A DNA stretch of 64,000 bases. Source: Brevundimonas sp. (lineage in GTDB: Bacteria; Pseudomonadota; Alphaproteobacteria; Caulobacterales; Caulobacteraceae). The notes under the pieces are model-generated. The model made no database searches. It saw only the letters and a list, made by a program, of their open reading frames with translations, and was not told the DNA's origin. Position 1 is the first letter of the stretch. Each line of letters begins with the position of its first letter. The stretch spans positions 1-64,000 of the forward strand of contig NZ_QFNM01000003.1 of NCBI RefSeq assembly GCF_003248455.1, read 5' to 3'. A program made the position numbers and the translations under genes. Positions 9,198 to 18,196 of this stretch are shown here, in pieces.

Positions 9198-9887
9198 CTA
9201 CCTCCAGTGCTTGTTCAGCAGATTGGGGAAGCGCGCCTCCGACGCCGCGCGGATCGCGTCGAGATCCAGCAGCTTCTTCTTCTTCACCATCGGCACGAGG
9301 GTGAACATGATGACGAACTGGCGCGTGGTCTCGCGATAGGACCTATGGTCCTTATTCAGCTGGTTGGGCGTGGCATTGCGCCACCGACCGCTGGACTTGC
9401 GGATCACCAGGCCGTCGAAGCCCGCGTAAGCTACGCCGCGCTTCATGGCGGTCGTGGTGGTCTTCGTGCGCCAGTGACCGGGATTGATCACTACCATCTT
9501 CCGACCGAACCTGGCCTCGACCTCTCGGGGATCGAGAGCGCGGCCGTTGCGCTTCTTCGGCACTTCGTCCGTGGGAATCCACAAATAGCGGCCGCCGTTC
9601 GCAGGCCGGATGGTGGCCCCCAGCCCGTAGCTTTCGATAATGCCCGGCGCCTTGGTCCAGATCAGCGCCGCCGCGTCCAGACTGGTCTGGGCGCGGGGAT
9701 AGACCTCATTTCGGATGGTCAGGGCCAACTTCTGGCCCAGACCGGCGTCCAATATCGCGTCGCGCCAATCTTCCTTCAGTTCCTCCGCACCATCCTTGAT
9801 GGCGGCGGTCATGAAACCGGCGATCTCGTCTTCCAGGCCGCGCTCAAGCCCATCCAGACTGTCGCGGCCGCCGACGGAATGCCGCAT
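9198..9887 (-). CDS. DUF6441-like head-tail region protein
   Basis: 229 residues from ATG 9887, which overlaps the upstream stop as TGATG; a start 33 bases further upstream is less likely because it would lie inside the upstream gene. The middle matches the DUF6441 pattern: RNEVYPRAQTSLDAAALIW, then KAPGIIESY, then YLWIPTDEVPKK. It occupies the place of HK97 gp10-like tail completion proteins. The last 40 residues are very basic (VKKKKLLDLD). Confidence 0.65.
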   Translation of the reverse strand: MRHSVGGRDSLDGLERGLEDEIAGFMTAAIKDGAEELKEDWRDAILDAGLGQKLALTIRNEVYPRAQTSLDAAALIWTKAPGIIESYGLGATIRPANGGRYLWIPTDEVPKKRNGRALDPREVEARFGRKMVVINPGHWRTKTTTTAMKRGVAYAGFDGLVIRKSSGRWRNATPNQLNKDHRSYRETTRQFVIMFTLVPMVKKKKLLDLDAIRAASEARFPNLLNKHWR

Positions 9888-10234
9888 CAGACCGTCAGCA
9901 GCTGCACGACGCAGCGCCACTCCAAGCCTTCGGGCTCCAGCCTCGGATCGGACAGGACGCGGTAGGAGAACAAGGCTCCGCTCGGGCGTGTCACCTCGAC
10001 CAGATCACCTTGTCCAGGGTCGGTAGGTCTCTGCTCATCCGACGCGCGCCAGAACAGCACCTCGGAACGCATCAGAATTTCGCTCTGGCCAAGCCCGGCG
10101 ACGTCATCTTGGGTCTGATAACGGACCACGGGCGTGGTGACCGGACCCGCAGCTGCCGGCGTCCAGAGGGCTTGCAGCCCATAGACCCGGTAGATGGCGT
10201 CCAGCATCCGCGCCTCGCGGTCCGCCATCGTCAT
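9887..10234 (-). CDS. Head-tail joining protein, unassigned family
   Basis: 115 residues from ATG 10234 (start chosen because it overlaps the upstream stop as ATGA). An N-terminal helix (MADREARMLDAIYRVYG) is followed by beta strands, with LFSYRVLSDPRLEPEGLEW near the end, a shape common in small head-closure or adaptor proteins. No family recognised with certainty; position between decoration protein and DUF6441-like gene is the main evidence. Confidence 0.6.
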   Translation of the reverse strand: MTMADREARMLDAIYRVYGLQALWTPAAAGPVTTPVVRYQTQDDVAGLGQSEILMRSEVLFWRASDEQRPTDPGQGDLVEVTRPSGALFSYRVLSDPRLEPEGLEWRCVVQLLTV

Positions 10235-10572
10235 TGGACGGTCGGGATCAGCTTGACCAGGGACACGGCGTCCCCCGAGGCCTTGCCCAGCGGTCCGCTG
10301 TGACCGCACTTCGTGTTGCTGGTCGCCGTGGTGGTGAACACCTTGGCGGTGTCATCCCAATACACGGTGACCAGGGCGCCCCAGGCCTGGCCGGTGGCGG
10401 CGGCGACGTTCCAGACGCCGGTCGTCTTGGCGGCGAAAACGGCGCCTTCGGGGGCCGACACCTGCGGCACCACGACCTGAGTGCCGATCTTGACCGGCTT
10501 GCCCGAGACGACGCCGCCCGCCGGGGCGATGCAGTCCAGGGTGTCGCCGTGCTGTTCGTAGTTCTTGGACAT
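10231..10572 (-). CDS. DUF2190 family capsid decoration protein
   Basis: 113 residues with the DUF2190 pattern: MSKNYEQHGDTLDCIAPAGG, VVSGKPVKIG, a central AVFAAKTTGVW and a final strand. DUF2190 proteins are small beta-rich capsid stabilisers analogous to lambda gpD, made in many copies. A hairpin with a short U-run lies between this gene and the upstream capsid gene, which could tune the ratio of the two. Confidence 0.8.
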   Translation of the reverse strand: MSKNYEQHGDTLDCIAPAGGVVSGKPVKIGTQVVVPQVSAPEGAVFAAKTTGVWNVAAATGQAWGALVTVYWDDTAKVFTTTATSNTKCGHSGPLGKASGDAVSLVKLIPTVQ

Positions 10573-10615
10573 GATGATGATCCTTCAGAACGCCGCTGGC
10601 CGGGCGACGAAAAGG

Positions 10616-10647
10616 GACGGGGCCGCATCCGTGGACGCGGCCCCGTC
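10616..10647 (-). terminator. Hairpin between capsid and decoration genes
   Basis: An 11-bp perfect stem (10616-10626 with 10637-10647, arms GACGGGGCCGC/GCGGCCCCGTC), 10-nt loop, followed on the minus strand by CCCTTTT. This resembles an intrinsic terminator or attenuator of partial strength inside the late operon. Confidence 0.6.
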
Positions 10648-10665
10648 AGGCCGGGAGGGATGGGA

Positions 10666-12765
10666 TCAGTTACCCGCGTTGCGGTAACCGAAGCGGAAGT
10701 CCTGGGCGCCACAGCCGAAGTCATGCTCCAGCGAGATCTTGACGCCCTGCTGACCGAACACGTTCTCGACCCGCAGACGCGGAGCGGTGAATCCGTCCAG
10801 CAGGCCCCAGGTCCAGTTCGCCCCGAACGCCTGGTCGGCGTACAGTTCCCAGCTGTTGCCCGTCAGCTGACCCGCCACGACGGTCCGCAGCTTGCCTTCA
10901 AACGGGTTGTACTCACCGTTGGGGCGGGCGGCGACCGCCTTGTCGGCCTCGGTTTCCTTGTCAGGCGACACCAGCAGGATCGAGGGCGGCGTACCCATGA
11001 CCGCGCCTGCCGGCGTCTTCTGCTTGCGGATCGCCGCGCGACCGGCGGACAGTGCGGCTTCGGTGATCGCCGTGCCCGTTCCGGCCTTGTTGTTGTGGTC
11101 AGCGTGGAAGACGGATTTGCCGTCTTCCAGCAGGTTCGGACCATCGCCCGAGTTGACGGCCTTCATGGCGAAGAAGGTCAACTCTTCGAACAGGGCGATC
11201 ATATTGCCCTGGCTGGCCAGCACGCGGTCGATGGCGCCGATGTGGTCGTTGATCATCAGCTGACGCGACAGACCGAACTGGATGCCATAGGCGCCGACCG
11301 CAACGCGCTCGCGACCCTCGCCGAAGGTGCCGAACTTGATCTCGCCGGCTTCATTGACCGGCTTCAAGGTCGGGAAGTCTCCCGGACGCAGCACTTCGTG
11401 CGGACGGAAGTCCACGAAGGTCATTTGCTGTGCGATGCTGCGATAGATGGGCTGGGCGACCCGGTACTGTTCAGCCAAGCGCTGGTTGAGAGCGCCGGAA
11501 AGCAGGATCGGGAAGTCCGACGTGGTGTGGAACGCCCGCTCATACAGTTCGATACGCTCGGCCGTCGATCGGGGCGCGGTACGCTCGCCCAAGCAGACCA
11601 TGGCAAGGTCCGACAGATTATGCCGCGCATACGGCTGGGCCTCGGCCGGCAGTTCGGCCTGACCGCCGTTCCCGGTGCGCAGGCCGTGCAGGATGGCGGC
11701 GCGAATGCCGCTACGCTGCGTGTCGACTTCGTCGGTCACGATCGAGGCGCGCGACCCGCCGGTCGGCAGGTTATGGGTATTGGCGGCCTGACGCGCGGCG
11801 GCGGCCTCAAGGATGGCGCGCGAGACCGACCCATAGTCCGCGCCCGTCGCTTCAAAGGCGGCGCGAACATTGCTCTCGACGCCCAGGCTGCGGGCCTGGT
11901 CCTGAAGCTGGAGCATTTCGGCAGGCGACAGGCTGCGGGCGGCCTCGGGGGCGGCCTGCGCGGCGGGAGCGACCGGGGCTGCGGGCGCCGGCGGGGTGGG
12001 AGCCGCCCGAGTTTCCGGCGGCGCCGGAGGCGTGGGTGCAGCAGGGGCGGCGGGCGCACCGCCACCCTGATCGGTGTTGGGTTGGAACAGGGCGCGCGCT
12101 GCGCCGAAGGCGGCCAGCATGCCGCCCGCCATAAGGGATCGTCTCATGTCATCCTCGGAAGGTTGGGGAGCGGCGGAACCGCTGGGATTGCCGGGGTTTA
12201 GGGACCGAACCCCGGCGTTCGGATCGGCTGGCACGGAGACGAGGGAGGCTTCCAGAAGCTCCCATTCCGTGGCCCGCCAGATTTCGTGGTCGTTCTCAAG
12301 GACCTCGACCAGCTTCCAGTTGCGAACCTGGTAGCCAATGGAGATCCCGGTCAGTTCGCTGCGCTGGACCATGCCCGCGAACTCGCGGCCGCGCGGCGTA
12401 TCGGCGAACCGGATGACGGCGCACAAGGCGGCGCCTTCCATCCAAATCCGCTCGACGACGCCGATGACGTCGTTCGAGTTATGGTTGAACAGGAAGCGCA
12501 CCTGGTTCTGGTTGACGCGGGCGAGGTCGATCGCCCCGGCGCCCATGTCCAGTTCCTCGGACCACCACAGCCGCTTAACCCGCGCGCCGGTTGCCAAGAC
12601 GGCCTCGACCGTGCGGGTTTCGGCGTTGTAGCTGCCGCCCGTGAAGGCAACGTAGCGGCTTTGCTGGGCGGCTGGCGCGCCACCGCGACGTTCCTGGATC
12701 GGTACGGGTTCGTCGCGGACAAGGGTGCGCGGCCCGCCGACGCGGGATGCGAGAACATTGTGCAT
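10666..12765 (-). CDS. Prohead protease - major capsid protein fusion
   Basis: 699 residues. Residues 35-200 are an HK97-type prohead protease (S78/U35): FLFNHNSNDVIGVVE with His95 and LTGISIGYQV with Ser142. Residues about 225-300 are a Pro/Ala linker that may act as the scaffold segment. From about 340 to the end is an HK97-fold capsid protein, with a FRPHEVLRPGDFPTL E-loop-like stretch and a GKSVFHADHNN motif. The protease presumably cuts itself off during assembly. Fused protease-capsid genes are known in some phages but uncommon; usually these are separate. It follows the portal gene by 12 bp. Confidence 0.88.
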   Translation of the reverse strand: MHNVLASRVGGPRTLVRDEPVPIQERRGGAPAAQQSRYVAFTGGSYNAETRTVEAVLATGARVKRLWWSEELDMGAGAIDLARVNQNQVRFLFNHNSNDVIGVVERIWMEGAALCAVIRFADTPRGREFAGMVQRSELTGISIGYQVRNWKLVEVLENDHEIWRATEWELLEASLVSVPADPNAGVRSLNPGNPSGSAAPQPSEDDMRRSLMAGGMLAAFGAARALFQPNTDQGGGAPAAPAAPTPPAPPETRAAPTPPAPAAPVAPAAQAAPEAARSLSPAEMLQLQDQARSLGVESNVRAAFEATGADYGSVSRAILEAAAARQAANTHNLPTGGSRASIVTDEVDTQRSGIRAAILHGLRTGNGGQAELPAEAQPYARHNLSDLAMVCLGERTAPRSTAERIELYERAFHTTSDFPILLSGALNQRLAEQYRVAQPIYRSIAQQMTFVDFRPHEVLRPGDFPTLKPVNEAGEIKFGTFGEGRERVAVGAYGIQFGLSRQLMINDHIGAIDRVLASQGNMIALFEELTFFAMKAVNSGDGPNLLEDGKSVFHADHNNKAGTGTAITEAALSAGRAAIRKQKTPAGAVMGTPPSILLVSPDKETEADKAVAARPNGEYNPFEGKLRTVVAGQLTGNSWELYADQAFGANWTWGLLDGFTAPRLRVENVFGQQGVKISLEHDFGCGAQDFRFGYRNAGN

Positions 12766-12777
12766 GTCGGGTTCCTC

Positions 12778-14304
12778 TCAGTCCTCGATCAGGCCGAGGG
12801 CTTGGCTCAACAGTGAGCGAAGGGCTTGGTCGCCGTCGCCCTTGGGTCTCAGATATCCGGCCGCCGGTTGCAGCGATCCGCTGCCATTCACGCGTCGGGG
12901 ATCGGTGTCGATGGCGATGCCATACTTGTCGATCAGGGCGTTGATCTCGGCTTGGGCCTTCATGGCCCCCTCCATGTCCAGACCGTAGGCCGACAAGAGG
13001 CGCGCCATGGCGCCAGGGATGGCGCGGGCCTCGATCACCTTGGCCATGATCTCTTTCAACGGATCGGTCAGGGCGCGCGGCGGCGCCAGGACTTCGTATC
13101 GAACCTTGGCCAGTTCCGCGTCGCCCTCCAGCACGCCCAGTCGCATCACGCGCCGGAACGCCGGCCCGATGAACGACGGGTCCAGAGTGTGCTGGGTCCA
13201 GTCGTCGAGCCGCGCGTGATAGGCGATGTTTTCGCTGCGCATGCTGGTGAAGTTCGACTGGCTGTAGTCGCCGGTTCCCAGATGGTAGGGGACGCCGATC
13301 CCGGCGCAGACCTGCATGGCCTCCGTGCGCAGGAATCCATCACCATCGCCAGACGACGACGGAGCGATGGCCGTGGGCGCCTCTTCGCCCGGCTGACCGT
13401 AGATGATCATGCCGGGGCGCAGCTGCTCCTGATACTGGCCGCTGGCGCGCTTTTCCTGCTCGCCCCACGCAAACGCTTCGCCGCCATCGCCGGGTCGGCG
13501 GAACAGGGCCAGACAGGCCTCGATCCGCTTCTTGACGCGGATGGCGCGCTTTGTCTCCGACCGTTCGTGTTCGGTCTCGAGACTGGCGTGCATCAAAGGC
13601 ACGCCGCGTGTCATGCCCGGCTCCAGCCGTTCATAGACCAGGTCCACATCGCGGGCATCGACCCGGCGGCGCTTGCCTGCATTGGCCATGATCAGGTCGC
13701 CGGGATGATCCTCCCAGATGTGATAGGCGACGACGCGGTTGCTGCGGTCGAACTCGACGCCCATGACGATCTTGGCCCCGCCATTCAGGGTCTGGGTCAG
13801 GGTGTGATCCAGATAGTCGCCCGAGATGACCATGACGCGCTGATCGGGCTTGCCGTCCTCCGGCATCCAAACCAGCAGGCAGTCGGCGTCGATCAGACCC
13901 GACGCGGCCTGGCGCTGGATTCCGTAGAAATCGTCTCGACCATCCAGCGGTCGGGCGCAAAACTCATCCCAACGACGTTGAGCCCTCTCCCGAACGGCCG
14001 GATCGTCGTGCAGCACCCGAACCGTGATCCCGTCGCCGATCAGGCCGACGATCAGGTTCCGCTTCAGCGCCGCCAGCAGCGGATTGCTGCGGACCATCCG
14101 GCGTTGCCGCCCGCGCATCAGACCCAGATCGCCCGAAATGGCGGCGTCCGGCGACCGGGCATCGCCGCGCCAATCGCGGTTCAACCGGCCTCGGTCGCCT
14201 GCGGCATAGGACCTCTGACGACGCAGATCATCTAGGCCGACCCGGTAGGCTTCCCGCTGGTAGCCAAGGCGCGGCGAGACGGCGGAGATTAGACGATCAA
14301 ACAT
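12778..14304 (-). CDS. Portal protein (lambda family)
   Basis: 508 residues, the usual size of the lambda gpB-type portal. Recognisable parts are an N-terminal YAAGDRGRLNRDW stretch with RSNPLLAALKRNLI (helical wing), an LYGIQRQAASG-like region with DGRDDFYGIQRQ, the conserved GVPLMHASLETEHERSETKR near 235-255, and GTGDYSQSNFTSMRSE near 345-360. It forms the dodecameric ring for DNA packaging and tail attachment. The start overlaps the gpW-like stop by 1 base (14304). Confidence 0.92.
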   Translation of the reverse strand: MFDRLISAVSPRLGYQREAYRVGLDDLRRQRSYAAGDRGRLNRDWRGDARSPDAAISGDLGLMRGRQRRMVRSNPLLAALKRNLIVGLIGDGITVRVLHDDPAVRERAQRRWDEFCARPLDGRDDFYGIQRQAASGLIDADCLLVWMPEDGKPDQRVMVISGDYLDHTLTQTLNGGAKIVMGVEFDRSNRVVAYHIWEDHPGDLIMANAGKRRRVDARDVDLVYERLEPGMTRGVPLMHASLETEHERSETKRAIRVKKRIEACLALFRRPGDGGEAFAWGEQEKRASGQYQEQLRPGMIIYGQPGEEAPTAIAPSSSGDGDGFLRTEAMQVCAGIGVPYHLGTGDYSQSNFTSMRSENIAYHARLDDWTQHTLDPSFIGPAFRRVMRLGVLEGDAELAKVRYEVLAPPRALTDPLKEIMAKVIEARAIPGAMARLLSAYGLDMEGAMKAQAEINALIDKYGIAIDTDPRRVNGSGSLQPAAGYLRPKGDGDQALRSLLSQALGLIED

Positions 14305-14513
14305 CAGTCGTCTCCGAAGGTGGCGACCGTGGCGCCATATCGACGCAGACCGGTGACGCCCGACGCCGCCTGCGCCCGTGTCAGGATCGCGATACGCTTC
14401 TCGATCTCTTCCGCCGTGTGGAAGGTTGTGTCCTTGTCACCGACCTTCACACGCAGCGTGTCATTGGCTAGGGCGGCGTAGAGGGCCGCGATCTCGGCCG
14501 AATAGTCGGTCAT
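14304..14513 (-). CDS. gpW-like head completion protein
   Basis: 69 residues from ATG 14513, almost the length of lambda gpW (68). Two helices flank a short beta hairpin: EIAALYAALANDT, VKVGDKDTTFHT, AEEIEKRIAILTRAQ. gpW plugs the portal after packaging. It sits between terminase and portal as in lambda and overlaps both (ATGA upstream). A longer in-frame extension to 14834 would run inside the terminase gene and is rejected. Confidence 0.85.
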   Translation of the reverse strand: MTDYSAEIAALYAALANDTLRVKVGDKDTTFHTAEEIEKRIAILTRAQAASGVTGLRRYGATVATFGDD

Positions 14514-16510
14514 GCGATCCAGTCCTCTCCGGCGCCTATGCCGATCCAGTCGTTGTCGTCGCCGCCGCTGATCCCAGCCTCGGTGCTGGGTTGAGTAGGC
14601 GGATTGGCCGGTGCTTCCTCGGCGGTGCGAGCGGCGCTCGCGTCGGCGGAAGTCGTCGCCATCATCAGGTCTTCCAGGTCCAACTGACCGGTCTCGGGCG
14701 GACAATCCCGCTCGGCCTCTAGCTGATCCCAGGTCCGATCCGGCAGGCTGCGGACCCCCAAGCGGATTGCAGCGGCCTCGGCTTGAAGGTGTGTGTCTAG
14801 GCCTTCGTTCGCCTGCGAGGGGTCCTTGACCCATTGATACACGGTGAAGCCGTCGCGGCGCTTGATCGGCTTGCGCCGCTCGGCCGTCAGTTGACGGAAG
14901 AACTCGTCATCCAACCCTTTGGGCAGGCCGATAAACCCGCGCCCTTGCGGGTCCAGGCGGCTCAGGTTGCGATAGAGCGCCATCTTCAGCGTGGACGTGC
15001 CGAAGTTGTAGAACCGGCGGCTATACTTCAGCAGCTTGCCCGCCCGGTTCCGTTCCTTGCGAACCCGTTCCAGCAGCGGCGCATTCTCTGAGTTAGCGCC
15101 CCGCACCATGATGACGCGCCCCGCAGGGTGGCGTTTCGCGAAGCTCCAAACGTCCTCGGTCCAGGCGTTGCCGTCTATGGCCAGCAGATCAACCCCGAGA
15201 CGCCGCCTGTGAGCGTTCAACCATGTCTGCTCCAGCAGGCCGTCCAGCAGCTTCTGGCACTTCGCGTCGCTGATGTGTCCGGGGAATACGCCCACATCCA
15301 CGATCCAGCGGCGGAAGTCCCGTCCGAACGCCACCACCTGCCACTCGACCCGGTCGCCCTGGCAGTCCACCCCCACGGTGACCAGCAGCCCGCCGGCCGG
15401 TATCCGGCCGCGCACATAGTCGCTTTCGGATGCCCGGTCCCGCAGGACCTCCCAATCCACGGCTTCGTCGGCCGACCGATACGGCAGGCCGGCGACGTCG
15501 TTCATGAACACCTGTTCGCCAGCGGCGTCGCCCTTGGCGGCGAACCAGCGGCGCGCGATGCCTTCCCAGCTCTGAAGCGGAAAATAGGCGCACCACAGCC
15601 AGAACGACCGGTGCTGGCGCATCATGTGCGGCCGTCGCGCTACCCAGCGAACACGCGCCACCATGGCGGCGCGGTGATGCTCGTGAATCTCGCAGCCGCA
15701 CTCGACGCAGGTGAAGTGCGCCTTCTCCGGCGCGGCCTCGTCCAGCTGGGCCAGCATATTGGCCCATTCCAGAACCTGATAGGCGTCACAGTGAGGGCAG
15801 GGCACCTCGGGATATTCCTGGCTCCCCGCCTCCAGGTTCTTCGTGATCCGGCACCCCGGCATCACCAGAGGCGTCGAGACCTTGAAGATCTTGGCGAACT
15901 CGAAGCCCCAGGACCGAGTGTCGCCCTGCGTCTCGGGATCGCCAGCCGAGTTCATCTCCCACTTGGCCAGATCGTCCTGCACCTGGCGGGGCATGGACAC
16001 CTGCGACAGCCCGGCCGGGGAGTTGGCCCCGGCGATCTGGATGGCGCCCTTGCGGTCGATCCGTTCCTTGAACAGGACCGAGTTTGCGCCGTCGCGCGAC
16101 TTCTCTGGAAACAACCGCCGCGCCGCCGCCAGCCCCCGGATCATCGGGGACAGCTTCATCTTCGACCAGCGCGACCCGTTCTCTTCGGTCGGGTGGATGT
16201 AGAGGAAATCGCCCGTGTCCAGGATCATCGATCCCAGCGTGAAGATGTTAGCCAGGACCGTTCCGCCGACTTGGGCCGACTTGGACAGGCTGACGATCCG
16301 GCAGGGGTCGTCGGGGCCGAATGCGCCCAAGATTGCGTCGAACAGTGGAAACTGCGCCCGGCTGTAGGGACCGGGCAGGGGGCTTTCCCGCTTGGAGAAC
16401 ACGATGTTCTCTTCCGCGAACGCCAAGTAGTCGATGACCGGCGGCGGCTCCAAGGCGTCGCCCATCGCCGTCCAGGCCAGCGCCGCCGTGTTGGCGACAT
16501 GAATGTTCAT
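14510..16510 (-). CDS. Terminase large subunit (GpA family)
   Basis: 666 residues from ATG 16510, which overlaps the small subunit stop (TGATG). GpA features: a deviant Walker A SKSAQVGGT near 75-83, an acidic Walker B region VQDDLAKWE, a zinc-like pair CPHC ... CVEC near 235-275, and the nuclease-domain VTVGVDCQGDRVEW near 385. The last 60 residues are acidic and low-complexity. Cuts and pumps concatemeric DNA into the prohead. A 15-bp palindrome repeated in this prophage lies in the C-terminal coding part (14627-14641). Confidence 0.93.
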   Translation of the reverse strand: MNIHVANTAALAWTAMGDALEPPPVIDYLAFAEENIVFSKRESPLPGPYSRAQFPLFDAILGAFGPDDPCRIVSLSKSAQVGGTVLANIFTLGSMILDTGDFLYIHPTEENGSRWSKMKLSPMIRGLAAARRLFPEKSRDGANSVLFKERIDRKGAIQIAGANSPAGLSQVSMPRQVQDDLAKWEMNSAGDPETQGDTRSWGFEFAKIFKVSTPLVMPGCRITKNLEAGSQEYPEVPCPHCDAYQVLEWANMLAQLDEAAPEKAHFTCVECGCEIHEHHRAAMVARVRWVARRPHMMRQHRSFWLWCAYFPLQSWEGIARRWFAAKGDAAGEQVFMNDVAGLPYRSADEAVDWEVLRDRASESDYVRGRIPAGGLLVTVGVDCQGDRVEWQVVAFGRDFRRWIVDVGVFPGHISDAKCQKLLDGLLEQTWLNAHRRRLGVDLLAIDGNAWTEDVWSFAKRHPAGRVIMVRGANSENAPLLERVRKERNRAGKLLKYSRRFYNFGTSTLKMALYRNLSRLDPQGRGFIGLPKGLDDEFFRQLTAERRKPIKRRDGFTVYQWVKDPSQANEGLDTHLQAEAAAIRLGVRSLPDRTWDQLEAERDCPPETGQLDLEDLMMATTSADASAARTAEEAPANPPTQPSTEAGISGGDDNDWIGIGAGEDWIA
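14627..14641. repeat. 15-bp palindrome GCGAGCGSCGCTCGC, copy 1
   Basis: Perfect 7-bp arms around one central base, inside the 3' part of the large terminase gene. Confidence 0.85.
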
Positions 16511-17166
16511 CACGCCGCCTCGGCCGAGGCGCTGGCGTCGTCCTCGATCGCCGCCGGCAACTCCGACCCGGCCCGCCGTGCCGCCTGCGCCGCACTGGCG
16601 CGGACCTTGCGGAACTCGCCGCGCAGCAGATGCAGCACGTCGCGCTGCGGGACCTCGAAACGGGCGGCAATGGCTTGAGCGAAATCGGTCAGCGCGCCCT
16701 CGAACACGTTGACCATGCCCAAGGCGACCTGGTCGTACCCAACGCGGACGTCGATCGTGCGGCAATACTCGCCCCGGCTGGCCAGTTCCTTTTTCAGGGC
16801 CTCCCGGTTTTTGAACTCGATCTCGCGCAGCTTTTCGCGCTTGATTTGCTCTTCGACCGTATCGACCAGCGGCGCCATCGGAGCCTGCGTTGCCCCGGCG
16901 GGTTCGTTGGCGTGCCGCGCGAGCGGCGCTCGCAGCCGGGTCTTCAGTCCGTTGCCGAACCGCTGCCCGATATCGATCCGGGATCGCAGCTGGGCCTGGG
17001 CGATGTCGACTCGGACCCTGGCGCGCGGCCCGACGCCGTCCAGCGCCTCCTCGGTCATTTTTCCTTCCGAGATCCACTGGGACACGCGCCCCGGCGAAAC
17101 TCCGCAAAGCGCCGCGAACTCGCCCTTAGAGACGGTTTCGGCGGCCGCCCCTTGAGCGTCGGTCAA
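16510..17166 (-). CDS. Terminase small subunit (Nu1-like)
   Basis: 218 residues. The N-terminus (12-40) is a winged helix-turn-helix with KGEFAALCGVSPGRVSQWI, as in lambda Nu1 and other DNA-binding small terminases. Residues 100-130 are a charged helix (EEQIKREKLREIEFKNREALK) for oligomerisation. The C-terminus is Ala-rich and probably contacts the large subunit. It is the first gene of the late operon; the promoter must lie in 17167-17313. Confidence 0.88.
   Translation of the reverse strand: MTDAQGAAAETVSKGEFAALCGVSPGRVSQWISEGKMTEEALDGVGPRARVRVDIAQAQLRSRIDIGQRFGNGLKTRLRAPLARHANEPAGATQAPMAPLVDTVEEQIKREKLREIEFKNREALKKELASRGEYCRTIDVRVGYDQVALGMVNVFEGALTDFAQAIAARFEVPQRDVLHLLRGEFRKVRASAAQAARRAGSELPAAIEDDASASAEAA
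16919..16933. repeat. 15-bp palindrome GCGAGCGSCGCTCGC, copy 2
   Basis: Same 7-bp arms, within the small terminase coding sequence. Confidence 0.85.
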
Positions 17167-17313
17167 AGCTAAACCTCCGTCCTTTAGGGTGGGCTTGAGT
17201 TTTAGGCTTTCGAAAGTGGCCCAGGCTGCTGAATGATTGCGCTCAGCCCCACCGCATAGGGGTGGCCCTGGGGAGGACCCGCGACCCCGACCCTAAGTCA
17301 TTGATCGGGCACG
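17167..17313 (-). promoter_or_regulatory. Probable late promoter region
   Basis: About 150 non-coding bases between the early terminator and the first late gene. Late transcription must start here unless the terminator is read through. I see no convincing sigma70 -35/-10 pair, which fits a late promoter needing a phage activator or antitermination. Confidence 0.4.
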
Positions 17314-17344
17314 AAAAACCCGCCGAGCCGGAAGGGCTGGCGGG
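17314..17344 (-). terminator. Intrinsic terminator of the early leftward operon
   Basis: On the minus strand the stem CCCGCC+AGCC/GGCT+GGCGGG (one bulged base, 5-nt loop) is followed by TTTTT. It lies 37 bp past the stop of the 251-residue gene and upstream of the terminase genes. Confidence 0.85.
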
Positions 17345-17380
17345 TCAAGGGCGCAACATTGAGCGCATCCCTTTAATGCC

Positions 17381-18136
17381 TCAATCCGTGCCCGATTCGC
17401 AAGTGGGTCGGGGCTTGCGTTCGACGATAAGCACCGGCCGGGCCGCATCCAGCGCGACCACAAGGGCGGCCGCGTTGGCTTTGCGGGGGTTGCTCCCGGC
17501 CCCGAGGGAACGCAGCGTCCGACCCTCGCCAGCGACAGCCCGCAGCACCCGCAGCGCCCGCTGGGTCGGGTCGGCCTTCAACACCAGGGCCTCGGCCGTG
17601 GTCAATCGCACACCGGCATAGGCGCGGAACAGGCCACGGGCCGCAGCCCCGTCCGATGACGACGCCTTAATCGACGCCTCATTCACCCGTCCCAGCTGCG
17701 ATCCCAGCTGCGACGCGCCAACGGTTTCGAACAGCAGGCGATAGGCCAGACCCGTGGCGGCCTGATCGTCGTTGATGTCCTCCGCCTGCTGGGCGGACCA
17801 CAAGCCGTCACGCGATCCAAGCCGCAGCGCACCAGCGTCGTTGTAGGTGGCCACGTCCTCGCCGACGGCATGGGCCTGATCAATGATCTCATCCATCCCG
17901 GCCCGCAGTTCGCGGTTCACGGCGTCGGCGATGCGGCCTGCATCGATACGATCCTGGCGGCCCTCGACCGTGGCGCTGTGCGGCGCCTGGTGGCCACGAA
18001 CGCAGAGGGCTGCGGCATGGCGCAGGCGTCGGCGTTGGCTGACATCGCAGCCGATCACATCGGCGTTTCGATAGAGGTGCAGGGCGAGTGGTTCGCCCTG
18101 TTCTCTTTCGATGAAGTTTTCTGGATTGTTTCTCAT
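17381..18136 (-). CDS. Phage protein of unknown function
   Basis: 251 residues from ATG 18136, preceded by a GGTGAG ribosome site; an upstream in-frame start adds a Gly/Phe-rich tail with no ribosome site. No family recognised. It is helical and Ala/Arg-rich with evenly spread charge, including a segment RIADAVNRELRAGMDEIIDQAHAVGEDV (cited in part) near 75-105. It is the last gene of the early leftward operon, just before the terminator. An overlapping plus-strand frame here is Arg/Pro-rich and unlikely. Confidence 0.55.
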   Translation of the reverse strand: MRNNPENFIEREQGEPLALHLYRNADVIGCDVSQRRRLRHAAALCVRGHQAPHSATVEGRQDRIDAGRIADAVNRELRAGMDEIIDQAHAVGEDVATYNDAGALRLGSRDGLWSAQQAEDINDDQAATGLAYRLLFETVGASQLGSQLGRVNEASIKASSSDGAAARGLFRAYAGVRLTTAEALVLKADPTQRALRVLRAVAGEGRTLRSLGAGSNPRKANAAALVVALDAARPVLIVERKPRPTCESGTD

Positions 18137-18196
18137 CTCACCAAATCCAAACCCAAAGGGATCACCACACCGACCCCGCAAATCCCGCTCACAACA

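Noticed and set aside
10234..12201. Long plus-strand frame of 655 codons
   Set aside because: Antisense to the capsid and decoration genes, which have clear family motifs; GC-rich DNA gives long shadow frames.
14513..14834. Upstream extension of the gpW-like gene
   Set aside because: Inside the large terminase gene; the 69-residue form matches gpW size.
15128..16678. Plus-strand frame of 516 codons
   Set aside because: Antisense to the terminase large subunit.
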